Source of the DNA: MADRE2 sp964397015
GTDB lineage: Bacteria > Desulfobacterota > Desulfobacteria > Desulfobacterales > Desulfobacteraceae
Length of the DNA: 44,030 nucleotides
Reading direction: 5' to 3'
Assembly: GCA_964397015.1 (NCBI GenBank)
Contig: CAYNHL010000014.1
Location: 1-44,030 of the forward strand
The position numbers were made by a program, and so were the translations under genes. Below the pieces are notes generated by a model. That model ran no database searches. It had not been told where the DNA came from and saw nothing but the letters and a program-made list of their open reading frames with translations. Numbering within the stretch: position 1 is the first letter of the stretch; every line of letters starts with the position of its first letter. Positions 40,847 to 44,030 of this stretch are shown piece by piece.

Positions 40847-41938
40847 ATGGACAATCCGTTTCCCTGCAAGGTTGCCATAATGTTCGGCGGGCAGTATGCC
40901 GAGCATGATATCAGCATTTTCAGTTTCATCAACCTGTATCGTGGCCTGCAGTCGGATCAGCCCTCACAGCAGATCCGGCTGTCCGGCATATATTATCTCA
41001 TGAGGGACGGACGGGTGCTGTTATCAAAAGCTGACCTGGCCAGACCGGCCAGGGACTACATGGATATGTCACAGGCTGAAGTCCTTTCGCTTCCCGGTGC
41101 TTTTTCCAGGATGAAAGACCGGGACGAATTCATGTACCTGGTCTGTGACGGAGCCCTGGGAGTGGATGGACGATTCTCCGGCCTTGCACAGGCCATGGGC
41201 ATTGCAGGCACTTTTGGATCCAACCTCGGATTCAGCCTGAGCCGGAGCAAATTTCACATGAACCAGTTTGTCGGGACCAATTATCAGGATATCCATATTC
41301 CCCTGACCCTGTATATTCATGATCTCGATGAGCTGAACAAGGCCTTTGAGACTTTTGAAGGCCGGCGGATTGTCGTAAAGCCCGCTTCATTGGGGTCAAG
41401 CATACACACCGATGTATTTGTCTGCACTCCGGACCGGCACGCCGATATCACCGGGCTGGCAGGCAGTATCCTGGAACTCGATACAAGGGCCATGATCCAG
41501 GAATATATATCCGGCAGGGAAATCGGATGCTACTGCATGGAAAAGAACAGCAAAGTCGATATCCTCGGCCTCAGAGAGTTCAAAAAACCGGCATATTCAT
41601 TGATACTTGGAACAAAGGACAAGTACCTGTCGTTGCACAAAGAGGGTGACAACGGCTTTTTGAAATCCGATATTCCCGCTGTATCCCGATTTGCAGAAAG
41701 GCTTTTCAGGGATGCCGACTGCAGGAATCTGGCGCGCATGGATTTTATCATCTCGGATGAAGGTAGAATATTTTTTCTTGAAAACAATATCAACCCGGCA
41801 TTGCGGGGTATGATCGAGGCTTACAGGAATAAATACAGTTATGTTACAGTTTATGATATGCTCAAGCTGCTGGTTGAAAACGAGACAGCACGCGTACCTG
41901 TTAACACCGAATTTTACCTGGATATAAACCGGTTATGA
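40847..41938 (+). CDS. D-Ala-D-Ala-ligase-like ATP-grasp enzyme
   Basis: This 363-residue protein resembles Ddl throughout. VAIMFGGQYAEHDISIFS corresponds to the Ddl N-terminal motif, with Glu19 at the place of the catalytic Glu. LSRSKFHMNQF is the ligase helix. VVKPASLGSSIHT holds the Ser loop, then come MIQEYISGREIGCYCME and LARMDFIISDEGRIFFLENNINPAL with the metal-binding Glu and Asn. The usual 'NTxPGxT' box is altered to NNINPALRG, so the pocket for the acceptor residue probably differs from D-Ala-D-Ala ligase. It lies between the binding protein and the formyltransferase, whose start overlaps its stop. The likely reaction is ATP-dependent joining of two amino or carboxylic acids through an acyl phosphate. 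Substrates are unknown. Confidence 0.82.
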   Translation: MDNPFPCKVAIMFGGQYAEHDISIFSFINLYRGLQSDQPSQQIRLSGIYYLMRDGRVLLSKADLARPARDYMDMSQAEVLSLPGAFSRMKDRDEFMYLVCDGALGVDGRFSGLAQAMGIAGTFGSNLGFSLSRSKFHMNQFVGTNYQDIHIPLTLYIHDLDELNKAFETFEGRRIVVKPASLGSSIHTDVFVCTPDRHADITGLAGSILELDTRAMIQEYISGREIGCYCMEKNSKVDILGLREFKKPAYSLILGTKDKYLSLHKEGDNGFLKSDIPAVSRFAERLFRDADCRNLARMDFIISDEGRIFFLENNINPALRGMIEAYRNKYSYVTVYDMLKLLVENETARVPVNTEFYLDINRL

Positions 41939-42762
41939 GAATCCTTTTATGTGTCAAGCGCGACCTTGAAGGCTGTATCGCCCTGAATCACGCGATTAAA
42001 ACCCTTGAATCCCACAAGCTTTCGATTGTACTGAGCGACAGGTTCACGAGGTTGGAACGTAGCATAGCACAGTCAGCCGCATTTATTTTCTATGAACGGG
42101 ATCTTCTGGTCAGGCACCTTTTCCCGCTTATCGAACTTGCAGGATCGGGGGAAACTCAATCCTGCCTGACATTCAACCAGATTCAGGACAAGTATGAAAT
42201 CCCGGTGATGATTGCCGATGACATCAATTCCCTGGAATGGGAGGCCTATATCCGCGATTTTGACCCGGATATTGTTTTATCCGTGCGCAATGACTTTATA
42301 TTCAAAAAAAATATAATCAATATTCCAAAACTGGGCATTTTCAATGTACATCCCGGATCGCTGCCGGAATACAGGGGAGTTTATGCGCCTTTCAGGGCCA
42401 TGTTCAACAAAGACAAGCTTGCCGGCTGCACCCTCCACAAAGTGGATACAGGCATCGATACCGGGCCTGTTGTCGGTATTTCAACCATGCCCATCGATTA
42501 TTCAAAATCGGTGCTGTGGCACATGTGCCAGCTTTATCCCCTGGGCATTGACCTGTTCGCCAGGATGCTTTCAAAATACGAGACCGAAAAGACAATCACC
42601 ACCACTGCACAGGATGATACCCGAAAACGGTACTATACCTTTCCGACCGCCGAGGAATTCTCGGAATTCAGGCAGGGTGGATACAAACTGATCGATCACC
42701 GGGAATACATGGATATACTGGAGCTGTTCAAGCCGTCATCGGCAAAGGATCCTGCTTTATAA
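41935..42762 (+). CDS. Formyltransferase-family protein (methionyl-tRNA/GART-like N-terminal domain)
   Basis: This 275-residue protein is coupled to the ligase gene by an ATGA overlap. Residues about 70-200 match the formyl-transferase fold: DFDPDIVLSVRNDFIFKKNIIN, then IFNVHPGSLPEYRGVYAPFRAMFN, then GCTLHKVDTGIDTGPVVG. The catalytic Asn137, His139 and Asp175 of 10-formyltetrahydrofolate-dependent transferases are all in place. The SLLP box reads GSLP. The C-terminal OB-like domain of methionyl-tRNA formyltransferase is absent and is replaced by a short helical tail, so it probably formylates a small amino compound such as an amino sugar or amino acid. Pairing with a racemase and a ligase suggests tailoring of an amino-acid product. 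Its 3' end overlaps the convergent Sel1 gene by six bases. Confidence 0.83.
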   Translation: MRILLCVKRDLEGCIALNHAIKTLESHKLSIVLSDRFTRLERSIAQSAAFIFYERDLLVRHLFPLIELAGSGETQSCLTFNQIQDKYEIPVMIADDINSLEWEAYIRDFDPDIVLSVRNDFIFKKNIINIPKLGIFNVHPGSLPEYRGVYAPFRAMFNKDKLAGCTLHKVDTGIDTGPVVGISTMPIDYSKSVLWHMCQLYPLGIDLFARMLSKYETEKTITTTAQDDTRKRYYTFPTAEEFSEFRQGGYKLIDHREYMDILELFKPSSAKDPAL

Positions 42763-43137
42763 GCTTTGCCGGCTGTTTTTGATAATGGTACGCCTGATTT
42801 CGTCTGCGATTTGTTCTGCCTTAACGAGTTGCTGCGCAGAAAGCGCTTTTTTTATTTTTTCTTTGAATTTGATGGATGCCGCATCTTTGTTTTCAGCCGC
42901 GATCGTGTACCAGGCATAGGCCTTTTTCAGATCTGCATCAACCCCGTCGCCCTTGTAGTACATTGAGCCGAGCAGGGCCTGGGCCGATACCGAACCTTTT
43001 TGTGCGGCCTTGATATGCCAGTAGATTTCCTGCCCCGGATCGCTGTCCCTTGCCGTAGAACCGGAACAGCCGGCCAGCAGCGCAAGGTTAAGGCCCATGA
43101 ATAGTGACACGATGATGACAGTTGCTTTTTTTATCAT
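42757..43137 (-). CDS. Small Sel1-repeat lipoprotein
   Basis: This 126-residue protein has a lipoprotein signal with lipobox LAGC (Cys24). The mature part holds one or two Sel1-like TPR repeats: IYWHIKAAQKGSVSAQALLGSMYYKGDGVDADLKKAYAWYTIAAENKDAAS. A charged helix with a Glu/Ile/Arg-rich end follows. Sel1 proteins act as protein-binding scaffolds in the envelope. It is two bases downstream of the next gene on the same strand, so the two form a unit that converges on the formyltransferase gene. A partner is not evident. Confidence 0.78.
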   Translation of the reverse strand: MIKKATVIIVSLFMGLNLALLAGCSGSTARDSDPGQEIYWHIKAAQKGSVSAQALLGSMYYKGDGVDADLKKAYAWYTIAAENKDAASIKFKEKIKKALSAQQLVKAEQIADEIRRTIIKNSRQSL

Positions 43138-43139
43138 GC

Positions 43140-43868
43140 CTATTCAGCGATAATGCGTGTACATGAATTAATGGTGAAATTATCAAACGCCATTTGTGCC
43201 GGGCATGCGCTCTCGCCGGTTTGTGTGCCTGGATATGTCTGCAGTTTGAAGCGGAGCCTGAGTTTTTCGTCTGACGGAGTCGAAAACCGGTACATCAGCT
43301 GCCATTGATTGTCCGTGCCATGATACGCGGACAGGACATTGTCTTTTTTTACCACCCGCAAACTGCCCTTGTCATCGATGGAATCTCCCTTGAAGTCTTC
43401 TATCTTGTTTTCGCCCTCCTGGTCGGCCCTTGCCTTGAAATACAATGGTTTTCCCGGTGAAAGAGATGCATAGACTTTATAGCTTTTTTCGTCCATCAGG
43501 GTTTGCATGACAATGCCGGCGTTGAGGCTGCAGTTATCGCCGGGGCTGGTGATGAAAAATTCATAATCAGCCTGCAGGTCAAAATCGTTTTCAAATGTGA
43601 ACAGGGCGTAAACCTGGGTTTCACAGGGTACAGGGTCTGGTGCTTCGAGCACGAGCCTGCCATCTTTTATTGACACAATCCCCGGGGATTCGGACAAAAG
43701 CAGGATATCGGCCCATTTATCAGGATCCATGAATTCAAATGTATCTGAATATGCGGCGCAATCATTATCAAGGCTGTCAGAGGCCATTCCATGCTGGGCC
43801 AATGTGATTGAAATGATTAAAAAAACAGTGAAAAGCAGGACTCGGATTATTGTTGACAGTCGTCTCAT
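43140..43868 (-). CDS. Secreted protein of unknown function, possibly lectin-like beta-sandwich
   Basis: This 242-residue protein has an N-terminal signal (MRRLSTIIRVLLFTVFLIISITLAQHGMA) with a likely cleavage near residue 29. GGGGA lies upstream of the ATG. The mature part is rich in beta-strand patterns: YSDTFEFMDPDKWADI, IVSIKDGRLVLEAPD, FDLQADYEFFI, NAGIVMQTLMDEKSYKVYASLSPGKPLYFKARAD, LRVVKKDNVLSAYHG, WQLMYRF and QMAFDNFTINS. This rhythm recalls concanavalin-like or DUF1349-type carbohydrate-binding sandwiches, but the match is by pattern only. Four Cys residues could form disulphides. It forms a unit with the Sel1 lipoprotein gene. Confidence 0.68.
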   Translation of the reverse strand: MRRLSTIIRVLLFTVFLIISITLAQHGMASDSLDNDCAAYSDTFEFMDPDKWADILLLSESPGIVSIKDGRLVLEAPDPVPCETQVYALFTFENDFDLQADYEFFITSPGDNCSLNAGIVMQTLMDEKSYKVYASLSPGKPLYFKARADQEGENKIEDFKGDSIDDKGSLRVVKKDNVLSAYHGTDNQWQLMYRFSTPSDEKLRLRFKLQTYPGTQTGESACPAQMAFDNFTINSCTRIIAE

Positions 43869-43906
43869 GGGTGCTTGTCCCCGGATTCATTGTTTGATAT
43901 TGGGAT

Positions 43907-43936
43907 TTTATAAGCGATACCAGATATCGGGTTGAA
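43907..43936 (-). promoter_or_regulatory. Possible promoter for the secreted-protein/Sel1 unit
   Basis: On the minus strand, TTCAAC (43936-43931) and TATAAA (43912-43907) are 18 bases apart, about 40 bases upstream of the ATG. The -10 box matches five of six consensus bases and the -35 box three. The remaining bases to the window end show no further gene. Confidence 0.25.
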
Positions 43937-44030
43937 AAGCAATCATAATTCGTTGCATTCTGCCGGATAAAGCGACCGCGGCCGTGTCCCGGCGGCATCC
44001 TGTGCCGATACCAGAAAAAAAGGGGAGCAT

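Overview
The window comes from a Gram-negative bacterium. It carries TonB/ExbB/ExbD, lipoproteins with lipoboxes, and a complete type VI secretion system (T6SS). Moderate G+C, the corrinoid-type uptake genes and the divergence of the T6SS proteins suggest a Desulfobacterota (Desulfobacter/Desulfosarcina-like) genome. That assignment is inference only, because no rRNA or other marker gene is present.

Region 1 (1-5017, + strand) is an uptake operon. It holds the C-terminal end of a probable CbiZ-like adenosylcobinamide amidohydrolase, then a BtuF/FecB-type binding protein, a BtuC/FecCD permease, a BtuD/FecE ATPase, ExbB, ExbD and a long Glu/Pro-rich TonB. All are translationally coupled or nearly so. 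Corrinoid uptake and salvage is the favoured substrate class; iron-siderophore uptake is the alternative.

Region 2 (5060-5848, - strand) encodes a STAS anti-anti-sigma-type protein and a GHKL (RsbW-like) kinase/anti-sigma-type protein. A 315-base intergenic region separates them from the divergent T6SS.

Region 3 (6164-34004, + strand) is a T6SS locus with all 13 core components, in the order tssJ-K-L-M-A-B-C-hcp-E-F-G-H(clpV)-unknown-vgrG. A spike/cargo module follows: a DUF2169-pentapeptide protein, a second pentapeptide protein, DUF3540, a DUF4150 PAAR-like protein, a DUF3467-like protein, and a single polypeptide resembling TssB fused to TssC. TssM has two copies of its C-terminal domain and ends in a SPOR-like peptidoglycan-binding domain. 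The stretch from about 26.75 to 31.6 kb is visibly more AT-rich than its surroundings.

Region 4 (34037-42762, + strand) follows without a clear break. It encodes a membrane Cache/HAMP/SpoIIE (PP2C) phosphatase, an ornithine/alanine-racemase-like PLP enzyme, a four-TM sensor-like protein with no output domain, and an MFS transporter. A promoter-like site then precedes a PF04392-type binding protein, a divergent D-Ala-D-Ala-ligase-like ATP-grasp enzyme and a formyltransferase. The phosphatase, with the STAS and RsbW-like proteins on the other side of the T6SS, would complete a partner-switching circuit. The racemase, ligase and formyltransferase look like a small pathway for a modified (D-)amino-acid compound.

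Region 5 (42757-43868, - strand) holds a Sel1-repeat lipoprotein and a secreted protein of unknown function. No tRNA, rRNA, CRISPR array, transposase or phage gene was seen.
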